Source: an uncultured Paludibacter sp.
GTDB lineage: Bacteria > Bacteroidota > Bacteroidia > Bacteroidales > Paludibacteraceae
Assembly (NCBI GenBank): GCA_937927845.1
Contig: CALFXE010000283.1
Coordinates: 1 to 16,184, forward strand
Length of the DNA stretch: 16,184 bases
Direction of reading: 5' to 3'
The position numbers were made by a program, and so were the translations under genes. This document shows, piece by piece, positions 7,713-14,923 of the stretch (positions are counted from its first letter, which is position 1; every line of letters begins with the position of its first letter). The notes under the pieces are model-generated. The model ran no database searches. It was not told where the DNA came from and was given only the letters and a program-made list of their open reading frames with translations.

Positions 7713-8129
7713 TTACACGGCTATCAATTCCTTACCAAGATTGTGTAGCACTTTTTTTATTTGTTTGGTACGTTCTGCTGAAGGAGTTTTAATGCCATAA
7801 ATATATTTAGCCAGCAAACTCTTATTTATACCAATAGAACGTGCTACTTCCGATACATTCAACTGAGGAAATCGACTAAATATACGTGCGATTTCATTTG
7901 TCTGATTAGGCTCTATCTTATCATAAAAGCTACTGATGTGAATATCTTCATCCAGACTTTCCCAACGAACATCATCCCTAAAACGCCCTATCCGAAATTT
8001 ATTTCGATCGCTGTCATTTGCATCTTTTAATCTTGGGAAAGCCTCTAACGGACGACTATAAATTTCGTCTTCAGAAGTCTGCATATAAATCCGTTCATCT
8101 GCAAACCATATTTTTTTAATCGTTTCCAT
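7713..8129 (-). CDS. DUF2442 domain protein with C-terminal helix-turn-helix (antitoxin-like regulator)
   Basis: The protein has 138 residues. Residues 1 to about 67 resemble DUF2442, with IKKIWFADERIYMQ, a middle SRPLEAFPRLKDA segment and WESLDEDIHISSF. Residues about 75-138 resemble a lambda-repressor-like HTH: NVSEVARSIGINKSLLAKYI is followed by GIKTPSAERTKQI. The start at 8129 is supported by an AGGAGAG Shine-Dalgarno a few bases upstream, unusually strong for this genome. A DUF4160 gene remnant lies just upstream on the same strand. DUF4160-DUF2442 pairs are common in bacteria and are often discussed as toxin-antitoxin-like, but their biochemistry is not settled. A palindrome inside the upstream promoter (8328-8347) suggests the protein represses its own transcription. 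Its own frame looks intact. Confidence 0.8.
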   Translation of the reverse strand: METIKKIWFADERIYMQTSEDEIYSRPLEAFPRLKDANDSDRNKFRIGRFRDDVRWESLDEDIHISSFYDKIEPNQTNEIARIFSRFPQLNVSEVARSIGINKSLLAKYIYGIKTPSAERTKQIKKVLHNLGKELIAV

Positions 8130-8157
8130 ACTCTCTCCTCTACTTTAAAAGTTATCG

Positions 8158-8300
8158 TCATTCTCCGTGAAATTCATTCCACTTCTTCACTATTTCGTCT
8201 TTGCTCTTCCATCTCCATTTTCAATATGAATATGTATAGGAAGATGTTCGTCTGCATAAAAGAAAAATCGTAAACCGAAAATAATAAATAGTGTTGGCAT
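8158..8300 (-). pseudogene. DUF4160 gene remnant with internal deletion and frameshift
   Basis: From ATG at 8300 the frame reads MPTLFIIFGLRFFFYADEHL then PIHIHIENGDGRAKTK and stops at TAG (8190-8192) after 36 residues. This is the conserved N-terminal half of DUF4160, including the HLPIHIHIE core. In another frame the same strand continues as KDEIVKKWNEFHGE and stops at TGA (8158-8160), which resembles a DUF4160 C-terminus. Full-length members have about 80-90 residues, so an internal deletion of roughly 30-40 codons with loss of frame fits best. The remnant sits 28 nt before the intact DUF2442-HTH gene and after a shared promoter. It is possible, though less likely, that the 36-residue peptide is still made. 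Confidence 0.75.
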
Positions 8301-8320
8301 AGTAATTTTATCTAACAACA

Positions 8321-8352
8321 CAAAATTAGGGATAATTTTTTATCCCTGCAAA
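8321..8352 (-). promoter_or_regulatory. Promoter for the DUF4160 remnant/DUF2442-HTH unit
   Basis: On the - strand a -7 box TAATTTTG (8321-8328) matches TAnnTTTG, and a -33 box TTTG (8349-8352) lies 20 nt upstream, which is a canonical Bacteroidota spacing. Transcription would start near 8313, just before the ATG at 8300. This is the best-formed promoter in the window. Confidence 0.7.
8328..8347. promoter_or_regulatory. Putative autoregulatory operator (perfect 8+8 palindrome)
   Basis: AGGGATAA at 8328-8335 and TTATCCCT at 8340-8347 form a perfect inverted repeat with a 4-bp T spacer. It fills the gap between the -7 and -33 boxes of the promoter above, where a bound dimer would exclude RNA polymerase. 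No T run follows on either strand, so it is not a terminator. The likely ligand is the HTH protein encoded downstream; this is an inference. Confidence 0.6.
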
Positions 8353-8367
8353 TAAAATTTCACAAAT

Positions 8368-8399
8368 AAAAAAAGGATGCAAATTAATACACCCTCTTT
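8368..8399 (-). terminator. Intrinsic terminator of the gyrA/TPR transcript
   Basis: Read on the - strand, AAAGAGGGTGTA pairs with TGCATCCTTTTT across a short TTAATT loop, giving about 12 bp with a few G-U pairs. A T run follows. It lies 25 nt after the TPR gene stop and just before the next - strand promoter, separating the two transcription units. The rest of the 8130-8423 stretch is accounted for by the DUF4160 remnant, promoter and operator. Confidence 0.75.
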
Positions 8400-8423
8400 C
8401 ATTATTATAATTTTAACAATCAA

Positions 8424-9656
8424 TTAATACCCCAATGCTTTATCAACTTCTTCAAGTTCTTTGCTCATATTCAATCGATAATACAAAGTTTTAAGGTTGC
8501 GTTTATATATCAATTCTTCCGGATTGATTTGATCTGCCTTTTTGAAATAATCAATGGCTGAACGGAAAATATCAAATGCTTTTTCTTTGGCAAGATTAAA
8601 TTCTTTATCTGATTTATATGCTGCGTCATCTAATATTTGTTGACCTTCTTCAATAATTAAAACACCAATTCCTGCGTAAGCATCAGCATAATTAGAATCC
8701 AACTCTAATGTTTTATCATAATTTTTACGAGCATTGACATAATCTTTTTCTAATTCGTATATTTTAGCATTAATGTAATAATACACGGCTTCATTTGGTG
8801 AAACCTCAATAGCTTTATCTATATAGACCTTTGACTCAGCAATTCTATTATTTGTAAGATAGAAATTAATCAAGTTTTGAATGAACCAGGGATCTTCAGG
8901 CATCTTTTTAAAGCCATCTTCAAGAGTTTTCAAGAAATTAGCTGTATCCTTCACTTGTATATACTCTTCGTACAACATTTTAAATACATTGCCTGTTTCA
9001 TATCCTTCATCTTTAATATCTTCATGAATTTTGATTGCTTTATCCCACATCTCTGCATTTCTTGCTGCAAGAGCATTAAAATATTTAACCTGAAGATAGG
9101 TAGAATCTAATTTAACAACATCTTTCATATAAGGAAGATCCGGTATAGAAAGATAAGTATCAAAGGCTTTTATTGCACCAACATAATCTTTCTTCTCGTC
9201 AAAAAGAGTAGCTGCGTAATAAAAGAGATTATGTTTTTCTTCAAAATACTCTTTTATTTTTGCTTTAATGTCATTCTCCAATTTAGGTTTAATCTTTTTA
9301 CCTTTCTTATCGAACTGATTTTGATCTAAATCATATGCTTTTAAATAATAATTTAGAGATTCCATTACAGCCTCTCCCTTTTTAACAAAGTCGACTTGTT
9401 TACCCAGAGCAAGATTTTTATAATACTCTTCGTTTTCTTTGTAACCAATTAGCCCCGCAACTTGCCATGTCTTAGGGTCTCCACTCGTTGTAGGATCTTC
9501 TAAAGCCGGTAAAATTGCCTCACGTGCACCTTTAAAATCAGGTGTTTCCATTAAAGTTAAATTTCTCGCTTTAGCAACATTTTTCTTTTGGGCGAACACC
9601 ATTGTTACACCTAAAAGTAGTAATAGTGAAAAAATTACTTTTTTCATAATTTTCAA
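8424..9656 (-). CDS. Exported tetratricopeptide-repeat protein
   Basis: The 410-residue product begins with a clear signal peptide: KKVIFSLLLLLGVTMVFAQ, with likely cleavage after VFA, so it is periplasmic or otherwise envelope-located. The rest is largely helical TPR-type sequence, with recognisable units such as GAIKAFDTYLSIPD (near 160), ESKVYIDKAIEVSPNEAVYYY (near 277), NARKNYDKTLELDSNYADAYAG (near 310) and a last unit at AIDYFKKADQINPEE (near 367). No catalytic domain is seen, so a scaffold or interaction role is the most that can be said. It starts 43 nt after the gyrA stop on the same strand and ends at a strong terminator, so it is probably cotranscribed with gyrA. Translation may begin at M4 rather than M1; both keep the signal peptide. 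Confidence 0.85.
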   Translation of the reverse strand: MKIMKKVIFSLLLLLGVTMVFAQKKNVAKARNLTLMETPDFKGAREAILPALEDPTTSGDPKTWQVAGLIGYKENEEYYKNLALGKQVDFVKKGEAVMESLNYYLKAYDLDQNQFDKKGKKIKPKLENDIKAKIKEYFEEKHNLFYYAATLFDEKKDYVGAIKAFDTYLSIPDLPYMKDVVKLDSTYLQVKYFNALAARNAEMWDKAIKIHEDIKDEGYETGNVFKMLYEEYIQVKDTANFLKTLEDGFKKMPEDPWFIQNLINFYLTNNRIAESKVYIDKAIEVSPNEAVYYYINAKIYELEKDYVNARKNYDKTLELDSNYADAYAGIGVLIIEEGQQILDDAAYKSDKEFNLAKEKAFDIFRSAIDYFKKADQINPEELIYKRNLKTLYYRLNMSKELEEVDKALGY

Positions 9657-9699
9657 ATTTAATAATTGTTTGTTGATGTGAGTTTTTATTTATAAAAAT

Positions 9700-12264
9700 T
9701 TATTCTTCTATCTGTTCTATATCGTTTTCTAAAACAGTTTTATTATCTGTATCTGTCAGCGTTTCTACATCTTCAATCAGTTCTACCTCTTCATCATTTT
9801 CAGTCAACACTTTACAAACTGAAGCAATTTCATCATTGCGCTTTTCGAGATTAATCAATCTTACACCTTGTGTTGCCCTACCCATGACTCTAATATCAGC
9901 TACATGCAATCTGATTACTATACCGGAAACATTGATAATCATCAGGTCGTTTTCGTCATTTACACTTTTAATAGAGACTAACTTTCCTGTTTTCTCAGTG
10001 ATATTTATTGTTTTAACACCTTTACCGCCTCTATTTGTAATACGGTAGATAGGTTCGCCATTTTCATCATCTAATAAAGAACGCTTTCCGTAACCTTGTT
10101 GAGACACAACCATAATTGTTTCTTCGGAGTCTTTCTTCACACAAACCATACCAACTACCTCATCCTGACCATCATCATCAAGCTGCATCCCAATTACTCC
10201 TGTCGCTGTTCTACCCATTGCACGAACTTTAGATTCATTAAAACGAATAGCTCTACCATTTCGATTAGCCATAACAACTTCCGAATCTCCGTCGGTTAAT
10301 CTGACTTGAATTACTTTATCATCTTCACGAATATTTATGGCATTTACGCCGTTAGTACGGGGACGAGAATAAGCTTCGAGAACAGTTTTTTTCACGATAC
10401 CGTTTTTCGTACAGAATATCAGGTAGTGAGAATTTATATACTCTTTATCCTCTAAACCTTTTACGCGTATAAAAGCATTAACTTTATCGTCAGAATCAAT
10501 ATTTAAAAGATTTTGTATAGCTCTACCTTTTGAGTTCTTGCTTCCTTCGGGAATTTCATATACCTTCAGCCAATAACATTTTCCTTTTTGAGTAAAGAAC
10601 ATCATTGTGTTATGCATTGATGCGGGATAGATATATTCTATAAAGTCTTCATCTCTCGAATCGCTACCTTTCGAACCTACTCCTCCCCTGCCTTGTGCTC
10701 TAAATTCAATTAAGGCAGTACGTTTGATATAACCAAGTCGTGAAATTGTTATAATCATTTCATCATCAGAATAGAAATCTTCAGGATTAAAATCTTCTGA
10801 AGCATAGACTATTTCGGAGCGGCGAATATCACCAAATTTTGCTTTCACTTCGATCAATTCTTCTTTGATAATTGCCATTCGAAGTTCGAGTTTATCCAAA
10901 ATATCTTTTAAACGTGCGATTAAAGCTAAAATATCTTCATACTCAGCACGTAATTTATCCTGCTCCATTCCGGTAAGCTGACGCAAACGCATTTCAACAA
11001 CTGCACGTGATTGTATTTCCGACAGTCCAAATGCTTCCATCAATCTCGTTCTCGCTTCATCAGGTGTTTTAGAATCTCTGATAATCCGTATTGCTTCATC
11101 AAGATTATCTAAGATAATCATAAAACCTTCGAGCAGATGTGCTCTTTTTTCGGCTTCGGCAAGTTCGAATTGAGTACGGCGTGTTACAACTTCGTGTCTA
11201 TGATCAACGAAGTATTTAATTAATTCTTTGAGGTTAAGTAGTCGTGGACGACCGTTAACCAAAGCAATATTATTAATACTGAAAGAAGATTGAAGAGCCG
11301 AAAATTTGAATAATTTATTAAGTACTACGGATGAGTTTGCATCTCTCTTAATGTCAATAACGATACGCATACCTTCACGGTCAGATTCATCATTAATATG
11401 AGATATACCTTCAATTTTCTTGTCTTCTATAAGTGCTACGATAGATTTGATTAATTCTGCTTTATTAACCAAATATGGGATTTCATGTACAATTATCTTC
11501 TCACGACCTGATGCTTCGGTTTCTATATCTACTTTTGAGCGAATAACAACTCGACCACGTCCTGTTTCGTATGCTTCTTTCACTCCGGCATAACCATAAA
11601 TAATACCTCCTGTCGGGAAGTCGGGTGCTTTTACATACTTAATCAACTCACTTATTTCAATATCATGATTATCAATATAAGCTACTGTAGCATCAATAAC
11701 CTCTGAAAGATTATGTGGAGCCATATTAGTAGCCATACCGACAGCTATTCCGGATGAACCGTTAACTAATAGATTAGGTATTCTTGTAGGAAGTACAACA
11801 GGTTCTTTTAGTGTATCATCAAAATTCAATTGAAAGTCAACTGTATCTTTATTGATATCAACCAACATCTCCTCAGCAAGTTTTTGTAAACGTGCCTCAG
11901 TATAACGCATAGCAGCCGGACTATCTCCATCAACTGACCCATAGTTACCTTGCCCATCTACCAGAGGATAGCGCAAAGACCATGGCTGAGCCATACGTAC
12001 CAGAGTGCCATATATAGATGAATCTCCATGTGGGTGATATTTACCCATCACTTCCCCTACAATTCTTGCCGACTTCTTATATGGTTTATCGGAATTATTT
12101 CCAAGTTCGTTCATTCCGAACAGTACCCTGCGATGAACAGGTTTAAAACCATCACGAACATCCGGCAACGCACGGGAAACAATAACCGACATTGAATAGT
12201 CGATATACGAAGACTTCATTTCTTCGTCAATATTCACTTTAATAATCCTGTCTTGTTCTAACAT
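9700..12264 (-). CDS. gyrA: DNA gyrase subunit A
   Basis: GyrA is the breakage-reunion subunit of type II topoisomerase; with GyrB it introduces negative supercoils. The 854-residue product has the winged-helix domain with the quinolone-determining stretch HPHGDSSIYGTLVRMAQ (residues 77-93) and the catalytic tyrosine Y121 in AAMRYTEAR, followed by the tower and coiled-coil regions. The C-terminal beta-pinwheel domain begins with the GyrA box QGRGGVGSKG (QRRGGKG in E. coli). An acidic tail closes the protein. Residue 82 is Ser, as in quinolone-susceptible enzymes; residue 86 is Gly where E. coli has Asp87. The protein is full length, with no frame damage. It lies between the DUF151 gene (82-nt gap) and the TPR gene (43-nt gap), all on the - strand. 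Confidence 0.97.
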   Translation of the reverse strand: MLEQDRIIKVNIDEEMKSSYIDYSMSVIVSRALPDVRDGFKPVHRRVLFGMNELGNNSDKPYKKSARIVGEVMGKYHPHGDSSIYGTLVRMAQPWSLRYPLVDGQGNYGSVDGDSPAAMRYTEARLQKLAEEMLVDINKDTVDFQLNFDDTLKEPVVLPTRIPNLLVNGSSGIAVGMATNMAPHNLSEVIDATVAYIDNHDIEISELIKYVKAPDFPTGGIIYGYAGVKEAYETGRGRVVIRSKVDIETEASGREKIIVHEIPYLVNKAELIKSIVALIEDKKIEGISHINDESDREGMRIVIDIKRDANSSVVLNKLFKFSALQSSFSINNIALVNGRPRLLNLKELIKYFVDHRHEVVTRRTQFELAEAEKRAHLLEGFMIILDNLDEAIRIIRDSKTPDEARTRLMEAFGLSEIQSRAVVEMRLRQLTGMEQDKLRAEYEDILALIARLKDILDKLELRMAIIKEELIEVKAKFGDIRRSEIVYASEDFNPEDFYSDDEMIITISRLGYIKRTALIEFRAQGRGGVGSKGSDSRDEDFIEYIYPASMHNTMMFFTQKGKCYWLKVYEIPEGSKNSKGRAIQNLLNIDSDDKVNAFIRVKGLEDKEYINSHYLIFCTKNGIVKKTVLEAYSRPRTNGVNAINIREDDKVIQVRLTDGDSEVVMANRNGRAIRFNESKVRAMGRTATGVIGMQLDDDGQDEVVGMVCVKKDSEETIMVVSQQGYGKRSLLDDENGEPIYRITNRGGKGVKTINITEKTGKLVSIKSVNDENDLMIINVSGIVIRLHVADIRVMGRATQGVRLINLEKRNDEIASVCKVLTENDEEVELIEDVETLTDTDNKTVLENDIEQIEE

Positions 12265-12346
12265 TTATCTTATTTATTTCATTTTTCAAAAAATCACGCT
12301 AAATTACTACTTTTATTTCAATATTCAAAAGATTATTTTGTGATTT

Positions 12347-12949
12347 TTACACCTTTTTTCGTCTTTTAATTGCATCTCTCAAATTTACAGCTAATTCATA
12401 TTTTTCTTCTTTGACTGCCATACTTAACAACTCTTCCAAATCTTCCACTGACAGTAAATCCAAGTCTTCATGAGAAAGATCTTCAGCATTTACATTAATT
12501 GTATCTTCTTCTTTTAGTGTATCTTCATTTGCTTTTGGTTCTACTTCAATACCAACTATATTCAGCACTTCCGACTTAATAAAAATATCACATTCCGACC
12601 TAATTGCAAGTGCAATGGCATCAGAAGTTCGTGCATCTACAACCATCTGATTATTATCTCTTTCTATATAAAGTTCGGAATAAAACACTTCATTAATCAT
12701 ATCGCAAATCACAATCTTTTTCAATTTTGCATTAAAAGATGTAAGTAAAGATATAATCAAATCATGGGTAAGTGGACGTGGTGATTTTTTCTTATTCATT
12801 TTCATAGCAATTGATTGAGCTTCAGGTTCACCAATCATAACAGAAAATCTTCTCTTCCCATCCTCCTCAGCCAGAATCAGTCCATACGTACCGGCTAAAT
12901 TATTATTATATATTAATCCTACAACATTTATCTTTATTTCAGATGTCAT
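12347..12949 (-). CDS. Bifunctional nuclease-family (DUF151) protein with UVR motif
   Basis: Residues 1 to about 137 form a BFN/DUF151 domain: a beta-rich fold with the hallmark VDARTSDAIALAIR segment (104-117) and IGEPEAQSIAM (39-49). Plant and bacterial members have been reported to have nuclease activity, but the biochemical role in bacteria is thin. After an acidic linker, residues about 168-198 form a UvrB/UvrC-type UVR motif (LEELLSMAVKEEKYELAVNL), a small helical hairpin used in protein-protein contacts in the repair nuclease. The BFN plus UVR architecture in about 200 residues is typical of Bacteroidota. It lies upstream of gyrA on the same strand, with an 82-nt gap and no terminator seen, so cotranscription is possible. 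Confidence 0.85.
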   Translation of the reverse strand: MTSEIKINVVGLIYNNNLAGTYGLILAEEDGKRRFSVMIGEPEAQSIAMKMNKKKSPRPLTHDLIISLLTSFNAKLKKIVICDMINEVFYSELYIERDNNQMVVDARTSDAIALAIRSECDIFIKSEVLNIVGIEVEPKANEDTLKEEDTINVNAEDLSHEDLDLLSVEDLEELLSMAVKEEKYELAVNLRDAIKRRKKV

Positions 12950-12964
12950 AACTAACTGTTTTTT

Positions 12965-12996
12965 AATGTGCTAATATGATAATGTGCTAATGTGTT
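12965..12996 (+). repeat. Octamer array, forward orientation, upstream of the DUF151 gene
   Basis: Four 8-bp units in register: AATGTGCT, AATATGAT, AATGTGCT, AATGTGTT. They are the same family as the six units after leuA, more than 11 kb away. The next bases (12997-13020) look like decayed copies based on AATGAAT. Confidence 0.85.
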
Positions 12997-13029
12997 TAAT
13001 GAATAAATGAATAAAGCATTTTTTAACTA

Positions 13030-13093
13030 ATTATCGTATTTGCATATTGACATATTATCGTATTGGCATATTGGCATATTAGCATATTGGCAT
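13030..13093 (-). repeat. Octamer array, inverted orientation, between the DUF151 gene and smpB
   Basis: Eight consecutive 8-bp units in perfect register: ATTATCGT, ATTTGCAT, ATTGACAT, ATTATCGT, ATTGGCAT twice, ATTAGCAT, ATTGGCAT. The complement, ATGCCAAT, is a rotation of AATATGCC, so this is the 12965 family in the opposite orientation. The two arrays could fold back on each other across about 33 nt. Confidence 0.85.
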
Positions 13094-13100
13094 AGTTTGG

Positions 13101-13108
13101 CAAAGATA
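13101..13108 (-). promoter_or_regulatory. Possible -7 box for the DUF151 gene
   Basis: CAAAGATA on the + strand reads TATCTTTG on the - strand, a match to TAnnTTTG. No good -33 box is present 19-21 nt upstream. If used, the 5' leader would be about 145 nt and would contain both inverted octamer arrays. Confidence 0.35.
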
Positions 13109-13152
13109 AAGGAATTTTATGAGTAGATAAATTTTTCTTGATAAAAAAACTG

Positions 13153-13160
13153 TACTTTTG
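13153..13160 (+). promoter_or_regulatory. -7 box for smpB
   Basis: TACTTTTG matches TAnnTTTG and is identical to the box before prs. It would start transcription near 13167, about 18 nt before the smpB ATG. The -33 region is A/T-rich without a clear TTTG. Confidence 0.5.
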
Positions 13161-13184
13161 TATTTGATTTTTGAAAACAATAAA

Positions 13185-13634
13185 ATGCGTTACTCCTCGA
13201 ACATAGTTATTAAAAATAAGCGTGCGACTTTTAATTATGAGATAATTGATCGTTACATAGCAGGGATTCAACTATTTGGTACGGAAATAAAATCTATCCG
13301 CGATGGGAAAGCCTCTTTGGTGGATACTTATTGCACTTTTATCAAAGATGAATTATGGGTTAAGAATATGCATATCGCAACATATTTTTTCGGAACGTAC
13401 AATAATCATGATGTACGGCGCGATCGTAAATTACTACTAACCAAAAGGGAATTACTAAAGCTGGGACGAGCAACCCGCGAAACGGGTCTAACCATCATAC
13501 CCTTAAAACTCTTCATCAATGACAAAGGTTTAGCTAAACTTGAAATAGGTCTGGCTAAAGGTAAAAAAACTTATGACAAACGTCAGTCGCTCAAAGAAAA
13601 GGATGCAAAAAGGGAGATGGAAAGGCAACGTTAA
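13185..13634 (+). CDS. smpB: SsrA-binding protein
   Basis: SmpB binds tmRNA and carries it into the A site of stalled ribosomes for trans-translation. The 149-residue product shows the family core: NKRATFNYEI, AGIQLFGTEIKSIRDGKASL, the YFFGTYNNHD segment, RDRKLLLTKREL, the LTIIPLKLFINDKGLAKLEIGLAKGKK stretch (split here by the window into adjoining strands), and a basic tail ending KREMERQR that enters the decoding centre. An upstream in-frame TTG at 13158 would add nine residues, but it overlaps the predicted -7 box, so the ATG at 13185 is the better start. tmRNA itself is not in this window. The gene is divergent from the DUF151 gene. Confidence 0.95.
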   Translation: MRYSSNIVIKNKRATFNYEIIDRYIAGIQLFGTEIKSIRDGKASLVDTYCTFIKDELWVKNMHIATYFFGTYNNHDVRRDRKLLLTKRELLKLGRATRETGLTIIPLKLFINDKGLAKLEIGLAKGKKTYDKRQSLKEKDAKREMERQR

Positions 13635-13730
13635 TTCCACTGATTGATTTCAGAAATTTATTTACAAATTCATTAAAATGCAATTAACTATGACAAGAAA
13701 AACATTTTATTATCGTCAAAAACCTTTAAT

Positions 13731-14620
13731 ATGACAAATAATAATTTAACTATCGTATCTGTTAATCAAAACTTCATCGAAAATAAAATCCTGACTATTA
13801 GAGGTCAACATGTAATGTTGGATAGTGATTTGGCTGAAATGTTTGATGCTGAAACTAAATTTATAAACCGTGCAGTGAAACGTAATCAAAAAAGGTTTCC
13901 TGATATTTTCGTTTTTCAACTAACAGATAGAGAATGAGAAAACTTGAGGTTCCAAATTGGAACTTCAAGTTTACACGGAGGAAGAAGAACCACTCCTTAT
14001 GTTTTCACAGAACAGGGTGTAGTAATGCTTTCCGGCGTTTTGAATACAGATGTAGCTATCCAAATTAGTGTTAAAATTGTCCAAGCATTCGTCAAAATGC
14101 GACAATTCCTGATACAGAATGCTTCTATTTTTCAACGTCTTGATTATTTAGAATTAAATCAATTAAAAAACGAAGAAAAATTTGACCGAATTTTCAAAGC
14201 TTTAGATGATGGTAAACCCAAATATCAAAAAGGTATTTTTTTCGATGGACAAATCTTTGATGCTTGGGTTTTTGTTGCGGAATTGATAAAATCAACACAA
14301 AAAGAGATAATCTTGATTGATAATTATATCGACGAGACGGTTTTATTGCTTTTAGATAAACGCTCGCAAGGTGTGAAAGCTAATATCTATACTAAAACAA
14401 TCACCAAATCATTGGTTTTAGATCTTGAAAAGCATAACAGCCAGTATGCAACCATTACAATTGACGAATTTAAAAACAGTCACGACAGATTTATAATTAT
14501 TGACAGAACAGAACTTTATCATATTGGTGCCTCACTAAAAGATCTTGGCAAAAATGGTTTGCTTTTTCTAAAATGAATATCAATTTAGTGCCAATTTTGA
14601 AGGAATTGAAGATTCAATGA
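13731..14620 (+). pseudogene. ORF6N-domain protein with PLD-like C-terminal domain, broken by a nonsense codon and a frameshift
   Basis: From ATG at 13731 the frame gives an ORF6N DNA-binding domain: ILTIRGQHVMLDSDLAEMF, then VKRNQKRFPDIFVFQL. It stops at TGA (13935-13937) where relatives have the Trp of a conserved WENL, and the same frame resumes as ENLRFQIGTSS, then TTPYVFTEQGVVMLSGVL. The C-terminal part has IILIDNYIDETVL and HDRFIIIDR, like phospholipase-D-type domains fused to ORF6N in Bacteroidota. Near the end GASLKDLGKNGLLFLK runs to an early TGA. One extra A in the A5 run at 14550-14554 would restore KKWFAFSKMNINLVPILKEL and a stop at 14618-14620. Two independent lesions make this a pseudogene. 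Relatives occur in phages and islands, so it is probably an accessory relic. No partner genes remain. Confidence 0.85.
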
Positions 14621-14676
14621 TGTTATACAAATGTGATGATGCAACCGGAGTGTGATAGCACATGTGTATTTAATCG

Positions 14677-14824
14677 TAGAGACGTGGCGTACCGCGTCTC
14701 TATATCCCAAAGGGATAATATATTTATAGAACACAACGAATTAAGGGTATTGTACGACCCATTCTGGGTCGAATGTTATATGGTGTTATATGCACATCTA
14801 TAAATATGTGAATCCTTCGGATTC
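14677..14824. repeat. Cluster of four short hairpins
   Basis: Hairpin 1 pairs 14677-14687 with 14692-14702 (TAGAGACG with CGTCTCTA outermost; tetraloop CGTA). Hairpin 2 is ATCCC-AAA-GGGAT (14704-14716). Hairpin 3 is CGACCCA-TTC-TGGGTCG (14755-14771). Hairpin 4 is GAATCC-TTC-GGATTC (14810-14824). Hairpins 2-4 share a 3-nt loop and stand in A/T-rich spacers with TTATAG- and TATAAA-like motifs. They resemble modular palindromic repeats that I recall from intergenic DNA of environmental Bacteroidota. Confidence 0.75.
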
Positions 14825-14849
14825 AATATGGTTGCTGCTTGTTGTACAA

Positions 14850-14923
14850 CCGACTGCGGATGTACGGGAGTTTCCTCACAACTCGTTATTCAGCCGACTA
14901 CGACTGTAGGGGAGTTTCCTCAC
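14850..14923 (+). repeat. Direct repeat pair (about 30 bp, 44 bp apart)
   Basis: CCGACTGCGGATGTACGGGA plus GTTTCCTCAC (14850-14879) and CCGACTACGACTGTAGGGGA plus GTTTCCTCAC (14894-14923) differ at only a few positions. The second copy is part of the left arm of the palindromic element that follows, so the first copy looks like a partial duplication of that arm. Confidence 0.75.

Noticed and set aside
8328..8347. The AGGGATAA/TTATCCCT palindrome as a terminator
   Set aside because: No T run follows it on either strand, and it lies between well-spaced promoter boxes. The gyrA/TPR terminator is the separate hairpin at 8368-8399.
9836..10299. Small + strand open frames opposite gyrA, and similar frames opposite or within leuA, leuC, cimA, leuB and prs
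   Set aside because: They are shadows of strongly conserved genes, with no family resemblance or start signals of their own.
13158..13184. TTG at 13158 as the smpB start
   Set aside because: It overlaps the TACTTTTG promoter box, and the extra residues are not SmpB-like. The ATG at 13185 gives the normal length.
13935..13937. TGA read as tryptophan (recoding) in the ORF6N gene
   Set aside because: cimA ends with TGA and the intact genes use TGG for Trp throughout. The same gene also carries a second, frameshift lesion.
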